14,932 bases of DNA from an uncultured Desulfobacterales bacterium. GTDB taxonomy: Bacteria; Desulfobacterota; Desulfobacteria; Desulfobacterales; G020354645. How positions within the stretch are numbered: the stretch's first letter is position 1; each line of letters opens with the position of its first letter. This document shows positions 6,359 through 14,023 of this stretch, one piece after another. Location: NCBI GenBank assembly GCA_947259865.1, contig CAMYNZ010000071.1, forward strand, positions 1-14,932. The letters are read 5' to 3'. The notes beneath the pieces are model-generated. The model was not told where the DNA came from, did not search any database, and was given only the letters and a program-made list of their open reading frames with translations. Made by a program: the position numbers and the translations under genes.

Positions 6359-7650
6359 CAATTAGGAATATGGAAAATTTTGCCATAGAATTGGATGGTG
6401 TCACCTATGGTTTTTCAGGACACTATCTCGAAGAAATCGCCGACCTCAAGGAATTGGATGGTGACAAAAGGTTTGTCACCGATATGCAGGAGGCGATTTC
6501 AAGGACCATGACCATCGATGTCGCCCATAAGTATGTGGATGTCATGGTGCGTAAAAAGCTCCAGGAATCCGGGGAATTTGATGACGCTATCTCCTTGATC
6601 CCCCATTTGAAAAAAAAGAAGGGCAAGAACAGTTCTGAGATATTTTTTACCGCTTTGCCATCCCGTCTTTTCAGTTATTATACGGACCTGATACGTGAAC
6701 GACAGGATATCGTATTGTTATTTCCACTGTTTTCAGTCCTTTTTAGCGTTCTAAAGCGCATACGTTCTGCAGAACCTGTGGCGGTTGTTTTTCAGCACGA
6801 TCGTTTTGCCGATTTAGTCATCGGAACCTCCAGAAAGGTATTTTACGCCAACCGGTGTGTCGCTTTTGATACAAGCGATGAGCAGATTTCCAAATTGTGG
6901 GAGACTGTCAGGGCGGATATCAAAAATGTCGAAAAAGATCATCGGATCGCAGTCGGCAAGGCCTTTTTCCTCACCTGGATTGATAGCGGCAATTTGCCTG
7001 ACTGGTCACAAGATGGCGAAATAGAAGTATTCTCCCTCGAGAAGGCGTCCGTTTCCTATAAGGGCGCTACCCATCAAAGTTCGTTTTTGGGGGCTTTGAA
7101 GACACTTTCCGGCAAAGAAAGTGCTTCGGTGCCGGCCGAAAAGGCCTGTTATTATGCCCAAAAATGGGTGCCTTACATCAACGCGATAATGATTTTGGCA
7201 GTCCTGTTTTTTGGCGGAGCGTATTATTACTTTCAAAATATGTCTGATGCCCTGGGTAATAAAATAACGGGGCTGGAAGGTAAGGCGGCCAGAATTAGCA
7301 TGCAGACGCCGGTGAATATTAATCGGGATAAATTTAACGAAACCCTGGCATTTGTAAAAAATTTGGCATCCTCCAGAACAGTACCGTCGTTTAAACAAAT
7401 CGTGGATGATCTGTCTGCAGCGGCTTCCGAACACCTGCAGTTTCAAATAGTGAAGGTGGATTATACCACCGCTAATCTCAAACTGGAGCTTTTTGGCCGT
7501 ATCGAAGCTCCCTTTAGCTCGGCCCATCAGTCATATCAGGACTTGATACAATACTTTAAACAAAAAGGATTTTTACTGCAGGAAAGTCGATTCAACACTG
7601 ACATACAAAATTCTCAATTTCTCCTAAAATTCAACCGGAGCAATGTATGA
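6355..7650 (+). CDS. GspL/MshI-like bitopic platform protein with PilN-like C-terminal part
   Basis: 431 residues. A long cytoplasmic part (1-270) without a sequence motif that I recognise is followed by one membrane span (274-293, hydrophobic and aromatic) and a periplasmic domain (about 294-431) with a coiled-coil start and a ferredoxin-like pattern typical of PilN (FKQIVDDLSAAA; LELFGRIEAPF). One chain spanning cytoplasm to periplasm is the GspL or MshI arrangement, corresponding to PilM plus PilN. The start is GTG 6355, coupled to the preceding stop; ATG 6370 is also possible but has its AGGA only 2 nt away. It would couple the assembly ATPase to the PilO-like protein. Moderate confidence in the subfamily. 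Confidence 0.65.
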   Translation: MTIRNMENFAIELDGVTYGFSGHYLEEIADLKELDGDKRFVTDMQEAISRTMTIDVAHKYVDVMVRKKLQESGEFDDAISLIPHLKKKKGKNSSEIFFTALPSRLFSYYTDLIRERQDIVLLFPLFSVLFSVLKRIRSAEPVAVVFQHDRFADLVIGTSRKVFYANRCVAFDTSDEQISKLWETVRADIKNVEKDHRIAVGKAFFLTWIDSGNLPDWSQDGEIEVFSLEKASVSYKGATHQSSFLGALKTLSGKESASVPAEKACYYAQKWVPYINAIMILAVLFFGGAYYYFQNMSDALGNKITGLEGKAARISMQTPVNINRDKFNETLAFVKNLASSRTVPSFKQIVDDLSAAASEHLQFQIVKVDYTTANLKLELFGRIEAPFSSAHQSYQDLIQYFKQKGFLLQESRFNTDIQNSQFLLKFNRSNV

Positions 7651-8147
7651 AAAAAAAATATCGTGGGTTTCTTTCGGTGGGTTTTATTTCGCTGGCGCTT
7701 GGGCTGACAGCTGCTTATGCCGTCGGTGAATCTCACAAAGCGGATGGAGGAGTCCGTCTGCGGCCGCTAAAACCGTTACCTGCCAGAGCGGCTCCAAATC
7801 CTGAGACCCTCAAAGAGATCAACCAGTTGGAATTGCTGTTGGACAGCCTGGTATCTTCACCGGAATCTGCAGCACATACTGTTGACCTATCGGCCTTCGG
7901 TTATGAGCCCTCTGAAAATGCGGCTTTGAACGTCGCCATGACCGATACCGCTCCATCGGTTCGGATGGATTACACACTGACTTTTGCTTTTTCTTCAAAC
8001 ACCAAAAGATTTTGCATTATAGACGGAAAATTTTTAAGCGAGGGTGATACCCTTTCTGACGGCGGAACAATTGTTGAGATAGAGCCCTATAGAGTGTTGG
8101 TTCGTAAACAAAACTTCGAATCCTGGCTGTATCCGGATAGGCCCTAA
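7647..8147 (+). CDS. MshK/PilP/GspB-like periplasmic protein
   Basis: 166 residues with a Sec-type signal (cleavage likely after AYA at about residue 25), a Pro/Ala-rich linker and a C-terminal beta domain (121-162) reading CIIDGKFLSEGDTL and VEIEPYRVLVRK. This is the HR/GspC-B-like fold common to PilP, MshK and GspB (IDGK-x-EGD-L-DG-x-V-x-I). Such proteins bridge the inner-membrane platform and the secretin. ATG 7647 overlaps the upstream stop (ATGA) and has GGAG 6 nt upstream, so translation is coupled. The stop (8145-8147) is followed almost at once by structured element B. Confidence 0.65.
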   Translation: MKKKYRGFLSVGFISLALGLTAAYAVGESHKADGGVRLRPLKPLPARAAPNPETLKEINQLELLLDSLVSSPESAAHTVDLSAFGYEPSENAALNVAMTDTAPSVRMDYTLTFAFSSNTKRFCIIDGKFLSEGDTLSDGGTIVEIEPYRVLVRKQNFESWLYPDRP

Positions 8148-8150
8148 ATG

Positions 8151-8303
8151 ATAAGAATCATGTTCCGGATTGGTTGAAGTTATTAAAGCAGAATAAACTG
8201 TTGTCTTCTATTGAGCAGGTGTGATCCCAGAGGGTACAAGGGGTCAGCCCGCCGTCGCTGTGGCGGGCCTGGACCCTCTTCTCCAATTAAAGTGGAGAAG
8301 AAC
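8151..8303 (+). ncRNA. Structured repeated leader element, copy B
   Basis: It aligns with 346-491. Pairings: P1 GAATCAT (8155-8161) with GTGATCC (8221-8227), one mismatch and one G-U; P2 AACTG (8196-8200) with CAGGT (8216-8220), one mismatch; P3 GCCCGCC (8247-8253) with GGCGGGC (8262-8268), loop GTCGCTGT; P4 TTCTCCA (8279-8285) with TGGAGAA (8293-8299), perfect. Changes in P4 between the two copies keep or improve pairing. It occupies the whole gap between the MshK-like gene and the secretin and ends just before the ribosome-binding site of the latter. No terminator-type T-run follows P4, so control of translation start is more likely than attenuation. Confidence 0.6.
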
Positions 8304-8329
8304 CAATAATATTAAAGGTGAGAAATCCT

Positions 8330-9865
8330 ATGCTACCAATGATGAGAAATCGGTTTGAGAAACTTGTGAAGGTGAATGTGACATTTTTTTGTGGTTTGCT
8401 GATAATACTTTTTATGGCCGGGTGTGCTCACAAACCCCTGGGGATCTCGGCACCTGCCAACATACCTGATAAAATCAAGTTTCAATCTGAAGAACTCTCC
8501 AATATTCATAAAGAGCTTCGCGAAGCCCTGGAAAAAGTTCCGACCAAAGAACTTGACGTAAAACCGGTTATGCCGACCTATGATCCTCTTGAAGATCGGA
8601 TCGTATCTTTTTCCCTGGTCGATGAAGACTTTAAAATGGTTCTCTACTCCCTGGCCCAGTCCGTTGGAATGAATCTGATCGTCGATCCCCGGGTTAAAAC
8701 CGAGGAGCGTCGCCTGACCATTAATTTTCAAAACGTTTCGGCTGCCGCTGTCCTGCGGGAAGTTCTGGATACATTTGATCTGTATTATGAAGTAAAGGCC
8801 AATGTTATCAGGGTAAAACCGTTCCAGGAGAAAATATTCAAGTTGAATTTTCTGGATACCTTTATTGATACTGATTTTGTCGTGGGCGGGGATGTCCTGG
8901 GCGCAGGGGAGGTCGAAGCAGTCGAAGGATTGACCGGCAGCTTTAAAATCAGCGGCAAGGGGTCCGAACAGGGCCAGGGCAATCCTTATGATGTGATCGA
9001 TAATATGGTCAAAAAGGTCATATCGCCGGAAGGAAAATATTTTTTGAACCGGCTGGCCGGCAGCCTTTATGTTAAAGACAGCCCGGAATCCATAAGATCT
9101 ATCGCCAGAATCGTAAATCATGCCAAGCAGATGCTTTCGCGCCAGATTTTAATTGTGGCCCGCATAATTGAAGTCGGCCTGCGGGAAGAACATAGCTATG
9201 GAATCGATTGGGAAATTTTATGGCAGGAGATGAACATTACCGATAATTCAAGTTTTAGAGCTGGCTGGTCGCTGGATGAAGGACTAGTTCTTGAAGGTAT
9301 CCTGGACCATTTTGATATTGGGGCCGCTGTCGATGCATTGGAAACGTTTGGTGATGTCAATATTGTGTCGAACCCGAGCATCCGGGTTAAACACGGCAAA
9401 CCGGCTATCATCAGTGTGGGATCTTCAATCAGTTACACCAAGAGTACCGAGACGACAATATTGAGCAACGATCAACGGGATACCATTACGGAAGTGGAGG
9501 TTTCCAAAGTTTTTGACGGGCTCATCCTGGGTGTTATTCCATTTATTCAGGCCGATGGTGAAATCACCCTATTAATTAATCCCATTAAGAGTGATGTGGA
9601 CCGGGAAAGCCTCGAGTTGATTGACGTTGGCAACCAGCAGGTGACCCTTCCCGAGGTGAACATCAAGGAAATCAGTACAACGATTTCACTCAAAAGCGGC
9701 GATGCCGTAATTCTTGGAGGGCTGATTGATAATCGCAAAATCAGCACAGACAGGGGAGTGCCGATTTTATCCTCAATTCCGATCCTGGGCTATCTTTTCA
9801 AACATAAATTCAAACGAGATGAAAGACAGGAACTGGTCATCATTTTGAGTGTATCTCAGATATGA
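8330..9865 (+). CDS. mshL: MshL-type outer-membrane secretin lipoprotein
   Basis: About 511 residues. The lipoprotein signal ends FMAGC (lipidated Cys32 counted from ATG 8330). After a charged linker there is a secretin N-terminal/STN-like domain (92-160: FSLVDEDFKMVLYSLAQ and INFQNVSAAAVL). A KH-like domain follows, and the C-terminal secretin pore domain covers 343 to the end. Hallmarks are VNIVSNPSIRV, a SGDAVILGGLID strand and the VPILSSIPILGYLF signature (477-490). It would form the outer-membrane gate for the pilus. An earlier GTG (8318) is in frame, but ATG 8330 sits 8 nt after AAGGTGA, so it is preferred. The next gene overlaps the stop by 4 nt. Identity as secretin is firm; MshL rather than PilQ rests on the single STN domain and the locus. 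Confidence 0.9.
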   Translation: MLPMMRNRFEKLVKVNVTFFCGLLIILFMAGCAHKPLGISAPANIPDKIKFQSEELSNIHKELREALEKVPTKELDVKPVMPTYDPLEDRIVSFSLVDEDFKMVLYSLAQSVGMNLIVDPRVKTEERRLTINFQNVSAAAVLREVLDTFDLYYEVKANVIRVKPFQEKIFKLNFLDTFIDTDFVVGGDVLGAGEVEAVEGLTGSFKISGKGSEQGQGNPYDVIDNMVKKVISPEGKYFLNRLAGSLYVKDSPESIRSIARIVNHAKQMLSRQILIVARIIEVGLREEHSYGIDWEILWQEMNITDNSSFRAGWSLDEGLVLEGILDHFDIGAAVDALETFGDVNIVSNPSIRVKHGKPAIISVGSSISYTKSTETTILSNDQRDTITEVEVSKVFDGLILGVIPFIQADGEITLLINPIKSDVDRESLELIDVGNQQVTLPEVNIKEISTTISLKSGDAVILGGLIDNRKISTDRGVPILSSIPILGYLFKHKFKRDERQELVIILSVSQI

Positions 9866-10836
9866 GCGTTATTTACAAAACTCTGCAGAGAGTAAAAACC
9901 CAATCCGGTCAGGATATCCAGCGGGATATAACCCTGGAAAGGGATCGCAAGATATTTCTTATACCCGAGTCTCCTTTTTTCAGACCCTGGATATTGGGCC
10001 TGGCTGTTTTGATATTTTTAAGCGCCATGGGTGTTGCCTACGGTATTTATCACTTCAAAACCGGCATGGATGACGGATCGGATCCAAACGTTGTGGTCCG
10101 TAAAGTACGGCCCCAATTCCAGCCGCCCGGGGAACCAGATGCGCCGAGTCGTTCTAAAGTCGATCGCTTACCGGTTGTGCCACAATTTACTGCCCCCGGG
10201 GCCGTAAAGAAGACGGCCTTACAATATGCCAGCAAGGACCCGATTGAAAAGGAATCCGTACCGACGACAATAATAAAAACCGCGGCTATCCGTGAAAAAA
10301 AGTTGCCCCGCAGTAGCGAGAAGAACAAGATAAGCCGGCAGAAGCCTTCAGCCGAGCCCGAAATTTCCCGGATTGGCAAATCTTCTTCTGCCCGGGAACC
10401 CGGATACTACGATTACGGAGACCGTCGAAGGGATAAATTACACCTGGTGAATGTGAGAAAGAGTTACAGGATCAGCAGACTGATAGAGCAGATACAGAAA
10501 TCCATGCAGGAGATGAATCACCGACAAACAAAAACTCTTTTGAAGCAACTGACGGCACTCAAGGGATCCGACAGCGGTTTTGTACTCAAGTTAAAGTCCT
10601 ACTGGCTTATGCAGCAGGATAATTATCAACCGGCAATGTCACTGCTGCAAAAAGTGTTAGAGCGTGATGAAGATGATCTTGAGGCCGGGATAAACATGGC
10701 GATTCTCGAAATCAAAACCAACCGCCTAAAGCAGGCCAAGCAGAGGCTGGCCCGTCTTCAGGAGACCTATCCGGAGGACGCCCGAATCGCTGAGATATTG
10801 AAAAAGCTCACCGCAAACCTCAACTCCCGGAGGTGA
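9862..10836 (+). CDS. MshN-like TPR membrane protein
   Basis: 324 residues. The N-terminus MSVIYKTLQRVK resembles the MSVINKMLxDL start of MshN/GspB-like proteins. One membrane span (43-64) separates it from a long Pro/Lys-rich low-complexity linker (about 75-185) and a helical C-terminal region (190-320) that reads as TPR-like pairs (MLQKVLERDEDDLEAGINMA; LARLQETYPEDARIAEIL). It would be a periplasm-facing scaffold attached to the inner membrane, thought to help place the secretin. ATG overlaps the secretin stop (ATGA), and the stop overlaps the next ribosome-binding site. The gene lies before the ExeA-like ATPase, whereas mshN follows mshM in Vibrio, a local inversion of order. Confidence 0.65.
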   Translation: MSVIYKTLQRVKTQSGQDIQRDITLERDRKIFLIPESPFFRPWILGLAVLIFLSAMGVAYGIYHFKTGMDDGSDPNVVVRKVRPQFQPPGEPDAPSRSKVDRLPVVPQFTAPGAVKKTALQYASKDPIEKESVPTTIIKTAAIREKKLPRSSEKNKISRQKPSAEPEISRIGKSSSAREPGYYDYGDRRRDKLHLVNVRKSYRISRLIEQIQKSMQEMNHRQTKTLLKQLTALKGSDSGFVLKLKSYWLMQQDNYQPAMSLLQKVLERDEDDLEAGINMAILEIKTNRLKQAKQRLARLQETYPEDARIAEILKKLTANLNSRR

Positions 10837-10837
10837 T
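10829..10837 (+). promoter_or_regulatory. Perfect Shine-Dalgarno deciding the mshM start
   Basis: GGAGGTGAT (10829-10837) is fully complementary to the 16S rRNA tail, 7 nt before ATG 10845. It straddles the stop of the preceding gene. It argues that the GTG at 10833, which is part of this site, is not the start. Confidence 0.8.
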
Positions 10838-10844
10838 TATAAAG

Positions 10845-12380
10845 ATGCGTACACCGGATACCATATCTGAGGAATTAAAGCACCTGAAACATGTCGGATT
10901 GCGACAGAATCCGTTTCCGGTAGCCCCGGACAACGTGAATTTTTTTATTTCGGATTATATTGACCGAGTCACCTCCAATATTGTTCATGGGATTTTTTCA
11001 AGAAAGGGATTTTTGGTCCTGACAGGCGATATCGGGCTCGGCAAAACCACCATCAGCCGCCGCATCATTAATGTTCTTGAAAAAAAGGCCGTTGAAACGT
11101 CCCTCGTTTTCCACACCAGTTTTCAGGACGTCGAACTTCTCAGAGAAATCAATCGAGACTTCGGGCTGGAATGCGCCAGTTTGCGTTTTAGCGATCAGAT
11201 GAAAGTCCTCAATGATTTTTTGCTGGATTGCAGCCGAAAAGGAAAAAACTGCGCCATTATCATTGATGATGCCCAGAATCTCAGTGGCAAAAGTCTGGAA
11301 CTGGTCCGTATGATCTCCAACCTGGAGGCGGATCAACAAAAACTGGTGCAGATTCTGCTTATTGGCCAGCCTGAACTGATGGATCGCTTAAATCAGAATG
11401 CACTCAGACAACTGAAGAGCCGGATAATTATCTGGGAGGCGGTAAGGCCGCTGACGTCGGATGAACTCAAATATTATCTTTTGTATAAACTGAATGCATC
11501 CGGCGGCAGCGGAAAGTTTTCAGTAAACAAGGGTGCTTTGAAAAAAATATACAAGATTACCAGAGGAAACTTCCGAAGCATTAATATATTGATGGACAGA
11601 TGCCTGTATGTTGCCTTTCTGCAAAATACGCACGAGATAAGCAAACAGGTCGTCGCAGCAGCCTGTTCGGATCTGTTCCCGCCCAAATTTAAATTGCGTA
11701 TGCCCAGGTGGGCCACCGTTGCCATGCTAGCCACATTTGTTTCAATATCGCTCATCGGCGGATTACTGGATGCCGCTTCAAACCGCCGCTTCGCGACCAA
11801 ACCCATGGTAGTCCGCAAAAAAATACTGCATCGGATTCCGGTGACTACTAAATCCGCTGCGCCTGCAAAGGCTGGTCCCGGCGACCCGATTGGTGATTTT
11901 CTGTCAGCTTACCGCCTATCAAACCATAAGGATGCGTTTACCGCGGCATTGCACACCGGGCGATTTGAAAATTTGGCCGACACCATTTTCAAGCAAACCG
12001 GATATAAATTGATCCGACTGGAAACTCTCCCGGATTACATTCGCGGGAAATACGGCACATTGAGTTACCCCATAAATGCTGAGGGAGAATTAATACATTT
12101 TATACTGTGGCGGCCGCAATTGACGCTCAAGAAGTTTCATCATTCATACCGGGGGGCGGAAATCGTCCGGCTTCAAAACATGTTGGCGCAACTTCGATTG
12201 TATACTTACCGGCAGGATGGAATCGTCGGGAAAAGGCTTGTAAATGCCCTAACCCGGTTTCAAAAAAGGATGACGCTTCCGGTTACCGGTTTTCCGGATG
12301 AAAGAACCCTGTTTTTGTTATGCCACTCATGCAGCTCAAAGCTGGTAAACACACGATCAGGCTGGATCATCCCATCGTGA
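10845..12380 (+). CDS. MshM/ExeA-like AAA ATPase with C-terminal peptidoglycan-binding domain
   Basis: About 511 residues. The start region HVGLRQNPFPVAPD matches the GspA/ExeA/MshM opening. Walker A is GDIGLGKTT (61-69), Walker B is AIIIDDAQ (137-144), and QILLIGQPEL is the sensor region. A membrane span lies at 289-308. The periplasmic part ends with a PG_binding_1-like repeat (about 439-492: IVRLQNMLAQL, FQKRMTLPVTGF). ExeA uses such an arrangement to let the secretin pass the cell wall. The last 19 or so residues (from about 493) do not fit the domain and come from reading into the inserted folP fragment in another frame, so the natural C-terminus has probably been replaced. The start was chosen by the perfect ribosome-binding site at 10829-10837. 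Confidence 0.85.
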   Translation: MRTPDTISEELKHLKHVGLRQNPFPVAPDNVNFFISDYIDRVTSNIVHGIFSRKGFLVLTGDIGLGKTTISRRIINVLEKKAVETSLVFHTSFQDVELLREINRDFGLECASLRFSDQMKVLNDFLLDCSRKGKNCAIIIDDAQNLSGKSLELVRMISNLEADQQKLVQILLIGQPELMDRLNQNALRQLKSRIIIWEAVRPLTSDELKYYLLYKLNASGGSGKFSVNKGALKKIYKITRGNFRSINILMDRCLYVAFLQNTHEISKQVVAAACSDLFPPKFKLRMPRWATVAMLATFVSISLIGGLLDAASNRRFATKPMVVRKKILHRIPVTTKSAAPAKAGPGDPIGDFLSAYRLSNHKDAFTAALHTGRFENLADTIFKQTGYKLIRLETLPDYIRGKYGTLSYPINAEGELIHFILWRPQLTLKKFHHSYRGAEIVRLQNMLAQLRLYTYRQDGIVGKRLVNALTRFQKRMTLPVTGFPDERTLFLLCHSCSSKLVNTRSGWIIPS

Positions 12381-12459
12381 TGGGTGTGATCAACGTCACC
12401 CCGGATTCCTTCTCTGACGGTGGCAAGTACGCGTCGGCCGAGGCGGCCATAGCCGGTAG
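12320..12459 (+). pseudogene. folP: 5' fragment of dihydropteroate synthase (folP)
   Basis: Translated from the ATG at 12329, the first ~42 codons give a classic FolP N-terminus: MQLKAGKHTIRLDHP followed by VMGVINVTPDSFSDGG, the pterin-binding DHPS signature, and then KYASAEAAIA. After about 12450 the similarity stops and the frame runs into unrelated codons, ending at 12508. A normal FolP is near 270-290 residues, so about 85 percent is missing. The fragment is about 58 percent GC by hand count (12329-12454), against about 48 percent in the 60 bp before it, and has no ribosome-binding site. It overlaps the end of the mshM frame and abuts mshE. Non-functional as an enzyme: it lacks the GGESTRPG and later motifs. 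Confidence 0.75.
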
Positions 12460-14022
12460 ATCACCCGCAACAAACTCGGGGAAATATTTGAAAAGCTCGG
12501 TTTTGTAACCCAACATGACACCGTGCTGGCCCTGGCCGAACAATCCGGAATTCCCTACCTTGACGTGGATGAGGTCCTGCCGGACAATGATATCCTCAAA
12601 ATGTTCAACAAAAAATTCTGTCTCAACAACACATTTTTCCCCATTCGCAGGTTGAAGGGAGCGATTGCAATAGCCGGCTGCAATGTTGGGGATGAACGGC
12701 TCGGACAACTGATCTCGAGGCAGACCGGACTAAAACCCAAATTTTATATCTCCGAAAGAACCAAGATCGTCAATGCGATCAATAAACAGTACTATTTCCT
12801 CGAAAATCCGGTAGAAAAACTGGTCGAAAACGAGATTAATGTTCTCTCCCAGGATGTCGAAGCGGCAAGAGGAATGGATAATCTGATCAAACACATTTTT
12901 CACCTGGCAGTTAAAATGCGGGCCACGGACATCCATTTCCAGAGCATGGCACAATCAATTGATGTCTCCTTTCGTGTCGACGGGGTTATGCGTTCGGCGC
13001 TGTCTCTGCCGATCAGCCTGAACCGGATAATAACCAGTCTCAAAATGCGCGCAGAAATGGATATTGCCGAGCAACGGCTTCCTCAGGATGGTCGTTTTTC
13101 AACCACCATTTTGAACAACGCCTATGATTTCAGGGTGTCCACCGTCGTTTCGCCCCAGGGAGAAAATATGGTTCTGCGTGTCTTGCCGGTGCAAAGCGCG
13201 ATCATGGGAATGGAGCAACTCGGCTTTTTTAAAAAGCACGTCAATATTGTAGAGAAAATGTTTAAGGAGCCTTTCGGGATTATACTGCTGACCGGACCCA
13301 CGGGTTCTGGGAAATCCACAACCCTTTATTCCGGTATTCGCAGGCTTAATTTGCTGGAAAAAAATGTCATCACGGTCGAAGAACCCATCGAATACGATAT
13401 TCCGCTTCTGCGCCAGACCCAGGTCAACGAGAAGGCCGGTTACACCTTCGCCAATGCCATCCCTTGTTTTTTACGGCATGACCCGGATGTCATCCTGGTC
13501 GGAGAGATCCGGGATGCGGAAACCGCCGCCACTGCCGTTACGGCATCAACCACCGGTCATTTGGTGCTGTCCACCCTGCACACCAACAGTGCCATAGGCG
13601 CTATTCCCCGATTGAGGGATTTGGGCGTGCGTCCCTTTTTGATTGCCGACTCACTCATCGGCATCCTCAGCCAGCGGCTGGTCCGTAAAATTTGCAATGC
13701 CTGCAAGGAATCCTATACGCCTCCGCAGTGGGAAAAAGCCTATCTGAAGTCGACATCATTGGACCAACTCTATAAAGGCGCGGGATGTGAAGTCTGTGAC
13801 GGTTCCGGTTATTTCGGGCGAACCTTGGTTTATGAACTTCTGACGGTGAATCGAGGAATTTCACAGCTGATTGAACAGGAAGCCGAACTGGGATTGATAT
13901 CGGAAAAAGCCAGGGAAAGTCAATTTGTAGAAATGTTTGATGTAATGAGCAGCAAAGTAAAAAAGGGTATGACGACCACCAGCGAGGCCGTTCGCATTTT
14001 GGGCACTATCCGGCAGAATTAA
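12460..14022 (+). CDS. mshE: MshE/GspE-type pilus assembly ATPase, 5' end disrupted
   Basis: The frame is open from 12460, right after an in-frame TAG (12457-12459), with no start codon until GTG 12523. That GTG lies inside the conserved N-terminal domain, so the natural start appears lost. From 12523 the product is 499 residues: N-terminal domain remnant, N2 region, then the motor core with Walker A GPTGSGKST (258-266), an Asp box (TVEEPIEYD), Walker B HDPDVILVGEIRD, a His box (STLHTNSA), and a zinc site with two CxxC pairs (Cys391/394 and Cys422/425). The Walker B approach reads AIPCFLRHDPD where relatives usually have LRxxLR. The domain core at 12472-12543 fits one 24-residue MshEN motif; MshE proteins carry two in tandem for c-di-GMP binding, so the first would be missing. 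It would power pilus extension if translated. mshG follows after 1 nt. Confidence 0.85.
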   Translation: MTRNKLGEIFEKLGFVTQHDTVLALAEQSGIPYLDVDEVLPDNDILKMFNKKFCLNNTFFPIRRLKGAIAIAGCNVGDERLGQLISRQTGLKPKFYISERTKIVNAINKQYYFLENPVEKLVENEINVLSQDVEAARGMDNLIKHIFHLAVKMRATDIHFQSMAQSIDVSFRVDGVMRSALSLPISLNRIITSLKMRAEMDIAEQRLPQDGRFSTTILNNAYDFRVSTVVSPQGENMVLRVLPVQSAIMGMEQLGFFKKHVNIVEKMFKEPFGIILLTGPTGSGKSTTLYSGIRRLNLLEKNVITVEEPIEYDIPLLRQTQVNEKAGYTFANAIPCFLRHDPDVILVGEIRDAETAATAVTASTTGHLVLSTLHTNSAIGAIPRLRDLGVRPFLIADSLIGILSQRLVRKICNACKESYTPPQWEKAYLKSTSLDQLYKGAGCEVCDGSGYFGRTLVYELLTVNRGISQLIEQEAELGLISEKARESQFVEMFDVMSSKVKKGMTTTSEAVRILGTIRQN

Positions 14023-14023
14023 A

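Noticed and set aside
8333..9121. Long minus-strand open frame (262 codons)
   Set aside because: It lies opposite the clearly recognisable secretin and has no family motif; it is a shadow of that gene's codon pattern.
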